Of a stretch of DNA of 64,000 nucleotides, positions 21,239 through 32,383 are shown piece after piece. The first letter of the stretch is position 1; each line of letters opens with the position of its first letter. Below the pieces are notes generated by a model. That model was not told the origin of the DNA and made no database searches. It saw nothing but the letters and a program-made list of their open reading frames with translations. Position numbers and translations under genes: made by a program. This stretch comes from Kosakonia quasisacchari (GTDB taxonomy: Bacteria; Pseudomonadota; Gammaproteobacteria; Enterobacterales; Enterobacteriaceae). The stretch covers positions 310,001-374,000 of the forward strand of contig NZ_SJOP01000001.1 of the NCBI RefSeq assembly GCF_004331415.1, written 5' to 3'.

Positions 21239-21670
21239 CTACAGTTTTCGTACCTGCGTGTTTGCGGCGGTAAGGAGATGCCCGTCTGCCGCTTGCGGTT
21301 GCATCGGGGGAATGGCTTCTCCGCTTTGGCTATCGATCAATACTGAATGCGGCTCGTTTGGCGCGAAAAGATGCTGTTCGCCCCACTGGCGTAACGCCAC
21401 GACCACCGGAAACAACGACTCGCCTCTTTTTGTCAGCACATACTCCTGATATGCAGAGCCATCTGATACGGGTTGCGTGGTGAAAATACCCGCATCAACC
21501 AGTTTTCGTAGCCTGTCGGTAAGAATGTTGCGCGCCACGCCAAGACCTCGCTGAAAGTCGCCAAAACGCCGCGCGCCATCGAAAGCATCACGTACGATGA
21601 GCAATGCCCAGCGATCGCCAATCAAATCGACAGAACGCGCGACCGGGCAAGGTTGAGAATTCAGTGCCAT
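21239..21670 (-). CDS. HxlR-family winged-helix transcriptional regulator
   Basis: The 143-residue protein begins MALNSQPCPVARSVDLIGDRW, a typical HxlR opening with a cysteine near the N-terminus (residue 8) that in some family members senses redox or electrophiles. The winged-helix region runs to about residue 100 (GVARNILTDRLRKLVDAGIF, then YVLTKRGESLFPVV). The last 40 residues are a tail without a known motif. It is divergent from the broken MFS gene with 89 bases between them, so it probably controlled that efflux gene and itself. The ligand is unknown. Confidence 0.85.
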   Translation of the reverse strand: MALNSQPCPVARSVDLIGDRWALLIVRDAFDGARRFGDFQRGLGVARNILTDRLRKLVDAGIFTTQPVSDGSAYQEYVLTKRGESLFPVVVALRQWGEQHLFAPNEPHSVLIDSQSGEAIPPMQPQAADGHLLTAANTQVRKL

Positions 21671-21759
21671 AGCGAGTTTCCTGTTTGTTATTTTGGTTGC
21701 ATTTTAAAACTAGATTGCCTACGCTTCAACCAGTTTCACTTTGCAACCAGGTTGAGGCT

Positions 21760-22660
21760 ATGAATAAAAATACGCAGGCAACGCCACGTGGCTTAATCGC
21801 TCTGTTTGCGATAGCCAGCGGTTTATGTGTAGCGAATGTCTATTACGCGCAGCCATTGCTGGATGCACTGGCGCAAAGCTTTGGGATCAGCCAGGCGGCT
21901 GTCGGCGGTGTAGTGACGGCAACACAAGTGGGATCGGCGCTGGCATTACTGCTGTTAGTGCCACTGGGCGATCTTGTTGAGCGACGCCGGTTATTGTTGG
22001 TGCAGTTGCTGGCGCTGGTTACCCGTCATTCGCAGCACGATGATTTCTGTCGGCTGGTTGCGTTTGATGGCCTCGATGCTGGGGCTGCTACGTACGGATC
22101 GCGTCCTGCAAATCCGTGGTGTGTTGGCGTTGTTGATGTTTGCCGCCTTTAATATTTTCTGGAGCGCAATGGTGCTGCCGTTAAGTGCGGCACCGTTTGG
22201 TTTCTCCCATACGGTAATTGGCTTGTTTGCCCTGGCGGGCGTTGCGGGCGCGCTGGCGGCAGCAAAAGCCGGGCGTGAAGTAGATCGCGGTAATGCGCAG
22301 CGCACAAGTATGCTGGCGCTCCTCTTGCTACTTCTGGCGTGGTGGCCGCTGTCACGGCTGGAATACTCTTTACCGTTGCTGATCGTGGGCATTGTTTTGC
22401 TCGATCTCGGCGGGCAGGCCTTACATGTCACAAATCAAAGCCTGATTTTGCGTACCGACGCATCTCAGCACGGCAGACTGGTGGCGTTATATATGCTGTT
22501 TTACGCCATCGGCAGCGGGTTGGGCGCGATGGCAACGACGGCGGTGTATGCTGTTTTCGGCTGGCAGGGTGTTTGTTTGCTTGGCGCAGCAGTAACTTTG
22601 CTGGCGCTTATCGTCTGGGTCGCAACCCGGCGCTGGATGCTTGTTAATAATAACCTGTAA
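21760..22660 (+). pseudogene. MFS transporter broken by an internal deletion and frameshift
   Basis: The frame from the ATG at 21760 gives an MFS N-terminus (GLCVANVYYAQPLLDALAQSF, then VGSALALLLLVPLGDLVERR) through about the third membrane helix, to roughly 22020. After that the frame turns into nonsense ending at 22152. A second frame continues the same protein from about 22025 (WLPVIRSTM, then LLRTDRVLQIRGVLALLMF) through helices 7-12 to a stop at 22660. A complete member would have about 390 residues. The missing part corresponds to helices 3/4 to 6, perhaps 110 residues, so the cause is an out-of-frame deletion rather than a point frameshift. The second part has no good start site. The substrate is unknown. 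Confidence 0.82.
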
Positions 22661-22965
22661 AATAAAAGGGTATTCGTGTGCCAGGAAATAGCAAGAATAA
22701 TCACTGAGCGGTGTTAAGTCTGATAATCGTGTAAGTGAAATAATTGTAAAATAAACAAGATAACCACCCGTTTTAATTCTACGACGCCCTTCAGATGCCA
22801 CGGTTGTCTCATTTTTTACATGAATGATAAACGTTAAATAAAGTCGCCATTATTTATCTTTAACCGCCGATTGATAACCATGGATGGCGTTAAAATGAAC
22901 ATGTCGTTAACAATGTTTTTACTGCGGTTATACATCGGATACAAAATTAACAATACCGAATAAAA

Positions 22966-22979
22966 TTGATTTAAATCAA
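22966..22979 (+). promoter_or_regulatory. FNR box upstream of cydA
   Basis: TTGATTTAAATCAA is a perfect match to the FNR consensus TTGAT-N4-ATCAA. A half-matching copy, TTGATCACTGTCGA, lies at 23064-23077. FNR and ArcA control cydAB in E. coli, where this upstream region is also several hundred bases long. The 22661-23311 gap otherwise holds no supported gene except the tiny leader ORF noted separately. Confidence 0.75.
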
Positions 22980-23135
22980 TATTTAAAAGCTTGGAAAAGA
23001 AGCTGAAAATCGTTAAATTGTCGCCGATCAAATTGGTGCAAAAGTAGTAAATTCGCTATAAATTGATCACTGTCGAAAAACGTAAAACTAACTCAATAAA
23101 AACCTTTTTATTGTAAGGGTTTTACGGAGTAATAT

Positions 23136-23177
23136 ATGCGTGAGATCAATTCGAGTTTTTTATTAACCTGGTTGTAA
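23136..23177 (+). CDS. Candidate 13-codon leader ORF upstream of cydA
   Basis: An ATG at 23136 follows ACGGAG by six bases and opens a frame MREINSSFLLTWL with stop at 23177. It lies inside the likely cydA 5' UTR, 134 bases before the cydA start. The ribosome-binding site is good, but so short an ORF can arise by chance, and I do not know whether it is translated or conserved. Confidence 0.3.
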   Translation: MREINSSFLLTWL

Positions 23178-23311
23178 CTTTTTTCATTCATTGCCACGCT
23201 TTATGTGATGTGAATAAAACAGTGCAGCAATTTTGTATTGGGGCATGCGTGTGAACCTTCGCTAACGGGGGTTTACTCTCGGAGTCTTCATGCGATGAGC
23301 AAGGAGTCATA

Positions 23312-24880
23312 ATGTTAGATATAGTCGAACTGTCGCGCTTACAGTTTGCCTTGACCGCGATGTACCACTTTCTGTTTGTGCCACTGACGCTTGGTATGGC
23401 GTTTCTGCTGGCAATTATGGAAACGGTCTACGTCCTCTCCGGCAAACAGATTTATAAAGATATGACCAAGTTCTGGGGCAAGTTGTTTGGTATCAACTTC
23501 GCACTGGGCGTGGCTACCGGTCTGACCATGGAGTTCCAGTTCGGGACTAACTGGTCTTACTATTCCCATTATGTTGGGGATATCTTCGGTGCGCCGCTGG
23601 CCATTGAAGGTTTGATGGCCTTCTTCCTCGAGTCAACGTTTGTAGGTCTGTTTTTCTTCGGTTGGGATCGTCTGGGCAAAGTACAGCACATGGCAGTGAC
23701 CTGGCTGGTGGCTCTTGGCTCTAACTTGTCCGCACTGTGGATTCTGGTTGCAAACGGCTGGATGCAAAACCCGATTGCTTCTGATTTCAACTTTGAAACC
23801 ATGCGCATGGAGATGGTGAGCTTCGCTGAACTGGTACTTAACCCGGTTGCACAGGTGAAATTCGTTCACACTGTGGCCTCGGGTTACACCTGTGGCGCGA
23901 TCTTCATTCTTGGTATCAGTTCCTACTACCTGCTGCGCGGGCGCGACATTGCTTTCGCTAAACGCTCTTTTGCTATCGCTGCTAGCTTCGGTATGGCTGC
24001 GGTGCTGTCTGTTATCGTGCTGGGTGATGAATCCGGCTACGAAATGGGCGACGTGCAAAAAACCAAACTGGCTGCGATTGAAGCCGAATGGGAAACTCAG
24101 CCTGCACCAGCGGCGTTTACCCTGTTTGGCGTGCCGGACCAGGATAAGCAAGAAAACAAATTTGCTATCCAGATCCCATACGCGCTGGGCATCATCGCGA
24201 CCCGTTCTGTTGATACCCCGGTTATTGGTCTCAAAGATCTGATGGTGCAGCATGAAGAGCGCATCCGTAACGGTATGAAAGCGTATCAGTTGCTGGAGCA
24301 ACTGCGCGCAGGTTCTACCGATCAGGCCATTCGTGACCAGTTCAATAACATCAAGAAAGATCTTGGTTATGGCCTGCTGCTGAAACGCTATACGCCGAAT
24401 GTGGCTGACGCGACAGAAGCGCAGATCAAGCAAGCGACTAAAGACTCTATCCCACGCGTTGCACCGCTGTACTTCGCGTTCCGTTTGATGGTGGCCGCTG
24501 GCGTACTGATGCTGCTGATTATCGGTGCTTCTTTCTGGACCGTGATTCGTAACCGCATCGGTGAGAAAAAATGGCTGCTGCGCGCTGCGCTGTATGGTAT
24601 CCCGCTGCCGTGGATTGCTATTGAAGCGGGTTGGTTTGTTGCAGAGTACGGCCGTCAGCCGTGGGCGATTGGTGAAGTGCTGCCGACCGCGGTTGCGAAC
24701 TCATCGCTGACCGTTGGCGATCTGCTGTTCTCCATGATTCTGATTTGCGGCCTTTATACGCTGTTTATGGTGGCGGAAGTGTTCCTGATGTTCAAATTTG
24801 CTCGCCTTGGGCCGAGCAGTCTGAAAACAGGTCGCTATCACTACGAGCAGTCCACCGTGGCTTCTCAGCCGGCACGCTAA
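23312..24880 (+). CDS. cydA: Cytochrome bd-I ubiquinol oxidase subunit I
   Basis: CydA holds the three haems of cytochrome bd-I and the quinol-oxidation site. This terminal oxidase has high oxygen affinity and works under microaerobic conditions. The 522-residue protein matches E. coli in length. Histidine 19 (the haem b595 ligand) is in [14 protein letters not shown], the haem b558 histidine is in [13 protein letters not shown] near 186, and the Q-loop and the motif [13 protein letters not shown] are present. An AAGGAG precedes the ATG. The leader up to 23250 resembles that of E. coli. It is the first gene of cydABX-ybgE. Confidence 0.98.
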   Translation: MLDIVELSRLQFALTAMYHFLFVPLTLGMAFLLAIMETVYVLSGKQIYKDMTKFWGKLFGINFALGVATGLTMEFQFGTNWSYYSHYVGDIFGAPLAIEGLMAFFLESTFVGLFFFGWDRLGKVQHMAVTWLVALGSNLSALWILVANGWMQNPIASDFNFETMRMEMVSFAELVLNPVAQVKFVHTVASGYTCGAIFILGISSYYLLRGRDIAFAKRSFAIAASFGMAAVLSVIVLGDESGYEMGDVQKTKLAAIEAEWETQPAPAAFTLFGVPDQDKQENKFAIQIPYALGIIATRSVDTPVIGLKDLMVQHEERIRNGMKAYQLLEQLRAGSTDQAIRDQFNNIKKDLGYGLLLKRYTPNVADATEAQIKQATKDSIPRVAPLYFAFRLMVAAGVLMLLIIGASFWTVIRNRIGEKKWLLRAALYGIPLPWIAIEAGWFVAEYGRQPWAIGEVLPTAVANSSLTVGDLLFSMILICGLYTLFMVAEVFLMFKFARLGPSSLKTGRYHYEQSTVASQPAR

Positions 24881-24895
24881 GACAGGAGTCGTCAA

Positions 24896-26035
24896 ATGAT
24901 TGATTATGAAATATTACGTTTTATCTGGTGGCTGCTGGTTGGCATTCTGCTGATTGGTTTTGCGGTCACCGATGGCTTCGACATGGGCGTGGGTATGCTG
25001 ACCCGTGTGCTTGGTCGTAGCGACACCGAACGCCGCGTGATGATCAACTCCATCGCGCCGCACTGGGACGGTAACCAGGTTTGGCTGATCACCGCCGGTG
25101 GCGCGTTGTTTGCTGCCTGGCCGATGGTTTACGCTGCCGCTTTCTCCGGTTTTTATGTGGCGATGATCCTGGTGCTGGCTTCACTGTTCTTCCGTCCGGT
25201 TGGTTTTGACTACCGCTCGAAGATTGAAGATATGCGCTGGCGTGGCATGTGGGACTGGGGCATCTTCATCGGCAGCTTTGTACCGCCGTTGGTGATCGGT
25301 GTGGCATTCGGTAACCTGCTGCAAGGCGTGCCGTTCCACCTCGATAACGATATGCGCCTGTTCTACACCGGTAACTTCTTCCAGTTGCTGAACCCGTTTG
25401 GTCTGTTGGCAGGCGTGGTGAGCGTGGCGATGATCCTGACCCAGGGCGCGACTTATCTGCAAATGCGTACCGTCGGCGAACTGCATCTGCGTGCTCGTGC
25501 AACGGTACAGATTGCTGCGCTGGTTACACTGGTTTGCTTTGCATTGGCCGGTGTATGGGTGGTTTACGGTATCGATGGTTACGTGGTGACTTCCGTGATG
25601 AATCATCACGCAGCGTCTAACCCGTTAACCAAAGAAGTGGCGGTACAGGCTGGAGCCTGGCTGACCAATTTCAACAACATGCCTGTGCTGTGGCTTGTGC
25701 CGGCGCTGGGTGTGGTGTTGCCACTGCTGACCGTGCTGACGGCGCGTCTCGATAAAGCCGCCTGGGCGTTCGTGTTCTCTTCACTGACGCTGGCATGCAT
25801 CATCCTGACTGCTGGTATCGCCATGTTCCCGTTCATCATGCCGTCAAGCACCATGCTGAAAGCAAGCCTGACCATGTGGGATGCGACATCGACTCAGTTG
25901 ACGTTGAACCTGATGACTTATGTGGCGTTGGTCTTTGTGCCGATCATTCTGCTGTACACCACCTGGTGTTACTGGAAAATGTTTGGTCGCATCACCAAAG
26001 AGCACATTGAAAGCAACACCCACTCTATGTACTAA
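24896..26035 (+). CDS. cydB: Cytochrome bd-I ubiquinol oxidase subunit II
   Basis: CydB is the membrane partner of CydA. The 379-residue protein begins MIDYEILRFIWWLLVGILLI, has about eight to nine hydrophobic segments, and carries the family stretches GFDMGVGMLTR and SIAPHWDGNQVWLITAGGALF. It starts 15 bases after cydA and is followed 14 bases later by cydX. Confidence 0.98.
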   Translation: MIDYEILRFIWWLLVGILLIGFAVTDGFDMGVGMLTRVLGRSDTERRVMINSIAPHWDGNQVWLITAGGALFAAWPMVYAAAFSGFYVAMILVLASLFFRPVGFDYRSKIEDMRWRGMWDWGIFIGSFVPPLVIGVAFGNLLQGVPFHLDNDMRLFYTGNFFQLLNPFGLLAGVVSVAMILTQGATYLQMRTVGELHLRARATVQIAALVTLVCFALAGVWVVYGIDGYVVTSVMNHHAASNPLTKEVAVQAGAWLTNFNNMPVLWLVPALGVVLPLLTVLTARLDKAAWAFVFSSLTLACIILTAGIAMFPFIMPSSTMLKASLTMWDATSTQLTLNLMTYVALVFVPIILLYTTWCYWKMFGRITKEHIESNTHSMY

Positions 26036-26049
26036 GTAAGGAGCAAAAT

Positions 26050-26163
26050 ATGTGGTATTTCGCATGGATTTTAGGAACGCTTCTTGCCTGTGCTTTTGGA
26101 GTGATTACCGCGCTGGCGCTGGAACATGTTGAAGCGACCAAAGCCGGGAAAGAAGAACACTGA
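26050..26163 (+). CDS. cydX: CydX, small subunit of cytochrome bd-I
   Basis: CydX is a one-helix peptide needed for full activity and haem stability of cytochrome bd-I. The 37-residue product begins MWYFAWILGTLLACAFGVIT, nearly identical to E. coli, with a charged C-terminal tail EATKAGKEEH that is more variable. An AAGGAG lies ahead of the ATG. The TGA overlaps the ybgE start as TGATG. Confidence 0.95.
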   Translation: MWYFAWILGTLLACAFGVITALALEHVEATKAGKEEH

Positions 26164-26456
26164 TGGAAAAAATTATCGCAAACCTGTATGCGGTAATGGA
26201 TAAGGGCCCGTTAAGGGCCCTTTCCTTAATAATGGCATTACTGCTGGCGGGCTGTATCTTCTGGGATCCCTCCCGTTTCGCGGCCAAAACCAGCGAGCTG
26301 GAGATTTGGCACGGGCTGTTATTAATGTGGGCGGTATGCGCCGGTGTTGTTCATGGTGTCGGTTTTCGCCCGCGCGCGCTTCACTGGCAGGGTTTTTTCT
26401 GCCCGCCAGTCGCTTTTCTGGCCCTGCTTGCGGGACTTGTTTTTTTCTTCGTTTGA
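26163..26456 (+). CDS. ybgE: Cyd operon protein YbgE
   Basis: YbgE is a 97-residue inner-membrane protein of unknown role, conserved behind cydX in enterobacteria. Three hydrophobic stretches are visible: around residues 18-33, 48-65 and 78-97. The length equals E. coli YbgE. The start codon shares its first base with the cydX stop. It is the last gene before a hairpin terminator. Confidence 0.9.
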   Translation: MEKIIANLYAVMDKGPLRALSLIMALLLAGCIFWDPSRFAAKTSELEIWHGLLLMWAVCAGVVHGVGFRPRALHWQGFFCPPVAFLALLAGLVFFFV

Positions 26457-26478
26457 ATAAGAAATATCCGTTATCCTC

Positions 26479-26506
26479 ATGGGCTTGCAAAAGCCCATAA
26501 ATTTTT
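26479..26506 (+). terminator. Terminator after cydABX-ybgE
   Basis: ATGGGCTT, loop GCAA and AAGCCCAT form a stem followed by AAATTTTT. Confidence 0.8.
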
Positions 26507-26604
26507 ACTCTCTGTTTACCTCAACCCATTCCAAAGCCTCTTGCCCGCGCGTATAGTAGCGAAGTTTAAAAGCTCTAACTTTTTTTGCATTACCGGGATG
26601 TAAA

Positions 26605-27698
<1,094 letters not shown>

Positions 27699-27701
27699 GC
27701 C

Positions 27702-28130
27702 ATGGCCAGATCGCGTGGACGAGGCCGTCGTGACCTCAAGTCTGAAATCAACATAGTACCGTTACTGGACGTGTTGTTGGTGCTGCTGCTGATCTTTATG
27801 GCGACGGCACCGATCATTACGCAAAGCGTTGAGGTTGATCTGCCGGATGCGACACAGTCGCAAACCGTCAGCACCAATGACGACCCTCCGGTCATTATTG
27901 AGGTTTCCGGTGTCGGACAGTACAGCGTGGTGGTGGAAAAAGATCGTATGGATCAACTGCCGCCGGAGCAGGTGATTGCGGAGGCGCAGCGTCGCCTGCA
28001 GTCCAATCCGAAAACCGTGTTCTTAATCGGCGGGGCGAAAGATGTGCCGTACGATGAAATCATTAAAGCGCTGAACCTGTTACATAGCGCGGGTGTTAAA
28101 TCAGTCGGCTTGATGACGCAGCCTATCTGA
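27702..28130 (+). CDS. tolR: Tol-Pal system protein TolR
   Basis: TolR is the ExbD-like partner of TolQ. The 142-residue protein has one membrane helix with the proton-pathway aspartate in IVPLLDVLLVLLLIFM near residue 23, and a periplasmic domain that can bind peptidoglycan. It begins three bases after tolQ with an AAGGAG. Confidence 0.97.
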   Translation: MARSRGRGRRDLKSEINIVPLLDVLLVLLLIFMATAPIITQSVEVDLPDATQSQTVSTNDDPPVIIEVSGVGQYSVVVEKDRMDQLPPEQVIAEAQRRLQSNPKTVFLIGGAKDVPYDEIIKALNLLHSAGVKSVGLMTQPI

Positions 28131-28169
28131 TCACCGGCTTAACAGGCGGACAGTTTTTGGGAACCGAGA

Positions 28170-29432
28170 GTGTCAAAGGCAACCGTACAAAACGACAAGC
28201 TTAAGCGAGCAATAATCATTTCAGCTGTGCTGCACGTAATCCTTGTGGCGCTGCTGATTTGGAGCTCGTTTGATGAGCATATTGATGCTTCTTCAGGCGG
28301 CGGCGGTGGCTCTGCGATTGATGCGGTGATGGTCGATCCGGGCGCTGTGGTGGAAAATTACAATCGCCAACAGCAGCAGCAAGCCAGTGCGCAGCGCGCT
28401 AAAGAGCAGCGTGAAAAACAGGCGCAACAGCAAGCGGAAGAACTGCGTGAAAAACAGGCCGCCGAGCAGGAGCATTTAAAACAGCTGGAGCAGGAACGTT
28501 TGCAGGCGCAAGAAGCGGCACGCGAACAGGCTGAACAGCAGAAAAAAGCGGAAGAGGCGGCAAAACAGGCTCAACAGCAGCAGAAACAAGCTGAAGAGGC
28601 TGCCGCGAAAGCCGCCGCTGACGCAAAAGCAAAAGCTGACGCGCAGGCAAAAGCAGCGGAAGAAGCGGCGAAGAAAGCGGCTGCCGACGCACAGAAAAAA
28701 GCGGAAGCCGAAGCCGCGAAAGCGGCCGCTGACGCACAGAAAAAAGCCGAAGCGGAAGCCGCGAAAGCGGCTGCTGATGCGAAGAAAAAAGCCGAAGCGG
28801 AAGTCGCGAAGAAAGCGCAGGCTGAAGCGGCTAAACAAGCCGCCGCCGAGAAAGCAGCGGCTGAAAAAGCCGCTGCAGCAGAGAAGGCCGCCGCTGAAAA
28901 AGCTGCCGCTGAGAAAGCAGCAGCGGAAAAAGCCGCCGCTGAGAAGAAAGCCGTGGCGGCAAAAGCGGCAGCCGACAAAAAAGCGGCTGCAGAGAAGGCC
29001 GCAGCAGCCAAGAAAGCGGCAGCACAGAAAGCGGATGCCGCTGGCGTTGACGATCTGTTTGGCGATTTAAGCTCCGGTAAGAATGCACCGAAAACGGGTG
29101 GTGGAGCGAAAGGGAATAATGCAGCGCCCGCCGGTTCTGGTAACACTAAGAACAATGGCGCGTCAGGTGCAGACATTAATAACTATGCAGGGCAGATTAA
29201 ATCGGCTATCGAAAGCCGCTTCTATGACGCCTCCTCCTATGCGGGGAAAACCTGTACGTTACGTGTCAAACTGGCGCCAGACGGTATGCTGTTAGATATT
29301 CAGTCGGAAGGTGGCGATCCGGCGCTTTGCCAGGCTGCACTTGCTGCAGCGCGACAGGCAAAAATGCCGAAACCGCCAAGCCAGGCTGTATACGAAGTGT
29401 TCAAAAATGCGCCGCTGGACTTTAAACCTTAA
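28170..29432 (+). CDS. tolA: Tol-Pal system protein TolA
   Basis: TolA spans from the inner membrane to the outer membrane and links TolQR to TolB and Pal. It is also an import route for colicins and filamentous phage. Start is GTG; the product has 420 residues (421 in E. coli). Domain I is a single membrane helix with the S-x3-H motif (ISAVLH). Domain II is a long Ala/Lys/Glu helix at about residues 65-290, and domain III is the globular end with the cysteine pair in KTCTLRVKL and DPALCQAA. Domain II contains a 45-base tandem repeat. Confidence 0.97.
   Translation: MSKATVQNDKLKRAIIISAVLHVILVALLIWSSFDEHIDASSGGGGGSAIDAVMVDPGAVVENYNRQQQQQASAQRAKEQREKQAQQQAEELREKQAAEQEHLKQLEQERLQAQEAAREQAEQQKKAEEAAKQAQQQQKQAEEAAAKAAADAKAKADAQAKAAEEAAKKAAADAQKKAEAEAAKAAADAQKKAEAEAAKAAADAKKKAEAEVAKKAQAEAAKQAAAEKAAAEKAAAAEKAAAEKAAAEKAAAEKAAAEKKAVAAKAAADKKAAAEKAAAAKKAAAQKADAAGVDDLFGDLSSGKNAPKTGGGAKGNNAAPAGSGNTKNNGASGADINNYAGQIKSAIESRFYDASSYAGKTCTLRVKLAPDGMLLDIQSEGGDPALCQAALAAARQAKMPKPPSQAVYEVFKNAPLDFKP
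28686..28820 (+). repeat. Three 45-bp tandem repeats inside tolA
   Basis: Three successive in-frame 15-codon units start at 28686, 28731 and 28776 and encode variants of DAQKKAEAEAAKAAA. Downstream, shorter Lys-Ala-Ala-Ala-Glu repeats continue to about 29000. Such repeats allow length change of the TolA helix by slippage or recombination. Confidence 0.85.
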
Positions 29433-29564
29433 GGTACACTTTCCCTCGCAATCTGCGGGGGAGATCGTGCAGAAGGTGTCCTGACGTGGGTAGTTTTGTC
29501 TTATTGAGTTTGTTAAAATTCTGCTAAATTATCGCGGGTTTTCCGCCCGGATAAGGGAGATATG

Positions 29565-30857
29565 ATGAAGCAGGCATTACGTGTTGCATTTGGTTTTCTG
29601 ATGCTGTGGGCAGTTGTGCTGCACGCAGAAGTACGTATCGAGATCACCCAGGGGGTGGACTCGGCACGCCCGATCGGCGTCGTGCCTTTCCAGTGGGCTG
29701 GCCCTGGCGCTGCGCCTGAGGATGCAGGCGGTATCGTTGCTGCGGATCTGCGCAACAGCGGCAAATTCAATCCACTCGATCGTTCACGTCTGCCGCAGCA
29801 GCCTGGCAGTGCTCAGGAAGTACAGCCAGCCGCATGGTCAGCGCTGGGCATTGATGCGGTGGTGGTCGGCCAGGTGACCCCGAATCCTGACGGCAGCTAC
29901 AATGTTGCTTACCAACTGGTGGATACCGGTGGCGCACCGGGAACCGTACTGGCACAAAACTCCTTTAAAGTGAACAAACAATGGCTGCGTTACGCCGCTC
30001 ACGCTGCCAGTGACGAAGTATTCCAGAAACTGACCGGCATTAAAGGTGCGTTCCGTACTCGTATCGCTTACGTTGTGCAGACGGCGAACAGCCAGTTCCC
30101 GTATGAACTGCGCGTTTCCGACTATGATGGTTACAATCAGTTCCTGGTGCATAAATCTCCGCAGCCGTTGATGTCTCCGGCATGGTCACCAGATGGCTCC
30201 AAACTGGCATACGTGACGTTTGAAAGTGGTCGTTCTGCACTGGTTATCCAGACACTGGCTAACGGCAGTGTTCGTCAGGTTGCTTCGTTCCCGCGTCACA
30301 ACGGTGCGCCGGCGTTCTCTCCGGACGGTTCTAAACTGGCATTCGCACTGTCGAAAACCGGTAGCCTGAACATTTACGTCATGGATATCGGCTCTGGCCA
30401 GATCCGTCAGGTGACCGATGGTCGCAGCAACAACACGGAGCCGACCTGGTTCCCTGATAGCCAGACACTGGCTTTCACCTCTGACCAGGCTGGGCGTCCG
30501 CAGGTTTATAAAGTGGGTATTAATGGCGGCGCAGCACAGCGTATCTCCTGGCAGGGTTCGCAGAACCAGGACGCGGATATCAGCAGCGACGGCAAATTTA
30601 TGGTGATGGTTAGCTCTGACGGTGGTCAGCAGCACATCGCTAAACAAGATCTGGAAGCGGGTGGCGTACAGGTTCTGACGTCAACGTTCCTGGATGAAAC
30701 GCCAAGTCTGGCACCAAACGGCACAATGGTAATCTACAGCTCTTCTCAGGGGATGGGATCCGTGCTGAATCTGGTTTCTACAGATGGGCGTTTCAAAGCG
30801 CGTATTCCGGCGACTGATGGACAGGTTAAATTCCCTGCCTGGTCTCCGTATCTGTAA
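29565..30857 (+). CDS. tolB: Tol-Pal system beta-propeller protein TolB
   Basis: TolB is a periplasmic protein that switches between Pal and TolA through its N-terminal TolB box. The product has 430 residues: a signal peptide cleaved near residue 21 (LHAEVRIEI), an N-terminal alpha/beta domain, and a six-bladed propeller with repeated motifs such as [16 protein letters not shown] and [15 protein letters not shown]. Two ATGs are adjacent (29562 and 29565); I chose the second to match the E. coli N-terminus [11 protein letters not shown]. Confidence 0.96.
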   Translation: MKQALRVAFGFLMLWAVVLHAEVRIEITQGVDSARPIGVVPFQWAGPGAAPEDAGGIVAADLRNSGKFNPLDRSRLPQQPGSAQEVQPAAWSALGIDAVVVGQVTPNPDGSYNVAYQLVDTGGAPGTVLAQNSFKVNKQWLRYAAHAASDEVFQKLTGIKGAFRTRIAYVVQTANSQFPYELRVSDYDGYNQFLVHKSPQPLMSPAWSPDGSKLAYVTFESGRSALVIQTLANGSVRQVASFPRHNGAPAFSPDGSKLAFALSKTGSLNIYVMDIGSGQIRQVTDGRSNNTEPTWFPDSQTLAFTSDQAGRPQVYKVGINGGAAQRISWQGSQNQDADISSDGKFMVMVSSDGGQQHIAKQDLEAGGVQVLTSTFLDETPSLAPNGTMVIYSSSQGMGSVLNLVSTDGRFKARIPATDGQVKFPAWSPYL

Positions 30858-30863
30858 TAATAA

Positions 30864-31403
<540 letters not shown>

Positions 31404-31412
31404 GAGAATTGC

Positions 31413-32219
31413 ATGAGCAGTAACTTCAGACATCATCTGTTGAGTCTGTCGTTACTGGTTGGCATAGCGGCCCCCTGGGCCGCTAATGCTCAGGCGCCAA
31501 TCAGTAGTGTCGGCTCAGGCTCGGTCGAAGACCGCGTCACTCAACTCGAGCGTATTTCCAATGCTCACAGCCAGCTTTTAACTCAACTCCAGCAACAACT
31601 CTCCGATAATCAGGCCGATATTGATACGCTTCGTGGGCAAATCCAGGAAAATCAGTATCAATTGAACCAGGTGGTTGAACGCCAACAGCAAATTTTGCAG
31701 CAGATAGGCAATCTTAGCAGTGGCGGTGCGGCGGGACAGACGCAGCAGACGTCCGGCGATCAGAGCGGTGCGGCAACGCAGGCTCCGGCAGCGGATGCTG
31801 GTGCAAATACGGGGGCGACAACCAGTGGCGCGCCCGTACAAAGCGGTGATGCTAATACCGATTACAATGCGGCGGTTGCGCTGGTGCAGGATAAAGCCCA
31901 CCAGGAAGATGCTATCGCTGCATTCCAGAATTTCGTCAAAAAGTATCCTGATTCAACCTACATACCGAATGCCAACTACTGGCTCGGTCAGTTGAATTAC
32001 AACAAGGGTAAAAAAGACGATGCTGCTTATTACTTCGCTTCAGTGGTGAAAAATTTTCCGAAGTCGCCTAAAGCGCCAGACGCTATGTACAAGGTCGGTG
32101 TGATTATGCAAGACAAAGGGGATGCAGCAAAAGCGAAGGCGGTCTACCAGCAGGTGGTCAGTAAATACCCTGGCACCGAGGGTGCGAAACAAGCGCAAAA
32201 ACGTCTTGGTTCGATGTAA
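31413..32219 (+). CDS. cpoB: Cell division coordinator CpoB
   Basis: CpoB (YbgF) is a periplasmic protein that coordinates PBP1b peptidoglycan synthesis with Tol-driven outer-membrane constriction. The 268-residue precursor has a signal peptide ending near AANAQAP, an N-terminal coiled-coil trimerisation segment at about 36-105 rich in Gln and Leu, a low-complexity Gly/Ala/Thr linker somewhat longer than in E. coli (263 residues), and a C-terminal TPR domain (NYWLGQLNYNKGKKDDAAYYF). Confidence 0.95.
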   Translation: MSSNFRHHLLSLSLLVGIAAPWAANAQAPISSVGSGSVEDRVTQLERISNAHSQLLTQLQQQLSDNQADIDTLRGQIQENQYQLNQVVERQQQILQQIGNLSSGGAAGQTQQTSGDQSGAATQAPAADAGANTGATTSGAPVQSGDANTDYNAAVALVQDKAHQEDAIAAFQNFVKKYPDSTYIPNANYWLGQLNYNKGKKDDAAYYFASVVKNFPKSPKAPDAMYKVGVIMQDKGDAAKAKAVYQQVVSKYPGTEGAKQAQKRLGSM

Positions 32220-32228
32220 TGCATACCA

Positions 32229-32260
32229 CAAGACCAGAAATCGAGCTTTTTCTGGTCTTG
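32229..32260 (+). terminator. Hairpin after cpoB
   Basis: CAAGACCAGAAA and TTTCTGGTCTTG form a 12-pair stem nine bases past the cpoB stop. No clear T run follows, so it may act as a weak terminator or an mRNA 3' end stabiliser before the tRNA promoter. Confidence 0.55.
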
Positions 32261-32305
32261 TCGCATGAATCATAAGCAGTTAAGTGATATACATCGAAAT
32301 TGTTG

Positions 32306-32333
32306 TTGCGCTGAGTTCTTAAATCAGTAATAT
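32306..32333 (+). promoter_or_regulatory. Candidate promoter of the tRNA cluster
   Basis: TTGCGC and TAATAT are separated by 16 bases, followed by a GC-rich discriminator GCCGCCG of the kind seen in stringently controlled stable RNA promoters, about 50 bases before the first tRNA. Confidence 0.55.
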
Positions 32334-32383
32334 ATGCCGCCGTTGCCAAGGGATATCACACAGACCTGAAGCAATGCGAAAGT

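Noticed and set aside
22834-23031. A 65-codon minus-strand open frame upstream of cydA
   Set aside because: It is AT-rich, overlaps the FNR box and has no ribosome-binding site.
28571-29176. A 201-codon Ala/Phe/Ser-rich minus-strand open frame
   Set aside because: It is the antisense of the TolA repeat helix; the low-complexity composition keeps the opposite frame free of stops.
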